In this document: positions 63,768 to 64,000 of the stretch, piece after piece | Numbering within the stretch: position 1 is the stretch's first letter | Layout of the letters: each line of letters opens with the position of its first letter | NCBI GenBank assembly: GCA_048265185.1 | Contig: JBLXBZ010000004.1 | Location: 124,001-188,000, forward strand | DNA: 64,000 nt | Reading direction: 5' to 3' | Source of the DNA: JBLXBZ01 sp048265185 | Lineage (GTDB): Bacteria; Pseudomonadota; Alphaproteobacteria; Rhizobiales; Stappiaceae | Notes under the pieces: model-generated | The model's input: the letters and a program-made list of their open reading frames with translations, nothing else | Told to the model about the DNA's origin: nothing | Databases searched by the model: none | Position numbers and translations under genes: made by a program

Positions 63768-64000
63768 CCACGCCTCGATATGGGAGAGAGGCCGACTTTT
63801 CAAATGACTTAATTCTCAGATAGAACGGCTGAAGCGCCAAAGTCTGTAAATTGATCATGCCGGAATTGACCAAAACGTCACACTAACGGCCTACGAAAGT
63901 TCGATTCAATCCTTATGGACGCGGCTGCGCCGCATCCCCATAATAGGAACAAATCTCATCGGCCTTTGACGGCCGGTCAATAAAATACTTTGGGAGGACG
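63768..64000. other. Gene-free right edge with ribosome site for a following gene
   Basis: 233 bases without a gene. GCGGC TGC GCCGC (around 63923-63935) and CGGCC TTTGA CGGCCG (around 63960-63975) are small hairpins. The window ends in TTGGGAGGACG, a strong ribosome-binding sequence, so a plus-strand gene probably starts just beyond the edge. Confidence 0.5.

Noticed and set aside
63898..63915. GTTCGATTC resembling a tRNA T-loop near the right edge
   Set aside because: The flanking bases do not form a T-stem or an acceptor stem, and no D- or anticodon arm lies upstream.
1..64000. CRISPR arrays, phage genes, toxin-antitoxin pairs or insertion sequences
   Set aside because: No regularly spaced repeats, integrase, transposase, or paired small toxin/antitoxin frames were found on either strand.

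Overview
The window is ordinary, gene-dense chromosome of an alphaproteobacterium, most likely Hyphomicrobiales (Rhizobiales). The main clue is the conserved run nfu-tsaB-rimI-fur/mur-plsC-miaB-phoH-ybeY-corC-lnt-XRE-metK-trmB-rimP-nusA-ylxR-infB-rbfA-truB-rpsO-pnp. Supporting clues are the dnaX-ybaB-recR operon with the SRP RNA gene just upstream, a CycM-type membrane cytochrome c, a YlxR/L7Ae-like fusion and a Mur/Fur regulator without CxxC motifs. I see no tRNA or rRNA gene, insertion sequence, prophage or CRISPR array.

Layout. 1-4.2 kb (minus strand): a YejA-like peptide-binding protein cut by the window edge, a CHASE-like/GGDEF diguanylate cyclase and a CycM-like cytochrome c, with two strong stem-loops between the last two. 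4.4-7.1 kb (plus): kdsB, pheA and a PfkB sugar kinase. 7.1-13.6 kb (minus): a YhaN/YhaO-like (SbcCD-related) ATPase-nuclease pair, a FAD amine oxidase and glutaryl-CoA dehydrogenase, the last divergent from a LysR regulator. 14.8-17.7 kb: an RlpA-like protein and a PAS-PAS-GGDEF-EAL protein around an AT-rich gap. 17.8-21 kb (minus): recR, ybaB, dnaX and ffs. 21.2-22.6 kb: a HIT protein and nudC. 22.7-26.9 kb: a methionine-catabolism locus like the mde locus of Pseudomonas putida (E1-like mdeB, methionine gamma-lyase mdeA, divergent Lrp-type mdeR). 27-30.2 kb: a flavin reductase, hslV-hslU and a UspA protein. 30.3-53.4 kb (plus): the large housekeeping block listed above. 53.5-55 kb: dapB-gpmA.

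55-63.8 kb is an accessory catabolic locus: a 3-hydroxyisobutyrate/threonate-type dehydrogenase, a DenD-like erythronate dehydrogenase, a FAD-linked 2-hydroxyacid dehydrogenase, a FadR/GntR regulator and a TRAP transporter in the order Q-M-P, followed by an EamA permease. A perfect TTGTCAGACAA palindrome lies in the divergent promoter region and a near copy lies in front of the TRAP genes, so a local FadR regulon is likely. The substrate is probably a short sugar acid, but this is inferred from family and neighbours only.

The most useful observations are regulatory. They are the FadR operator pair, an Irr-type (ICE) box in front of nfu, an inverted CAGAAAATT pair between mdeR and mdeA, a terminator-like hairpin with a T tract in the rimP-nusA leader, a hairpin in front of metK, and a DDFG-to-DNFG change in the EAL protein. 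Nothing here looks like an unknown defence or mobile system. The locus with the most scope for new biochemistry is the TRAP/dehydrogenase cluster.
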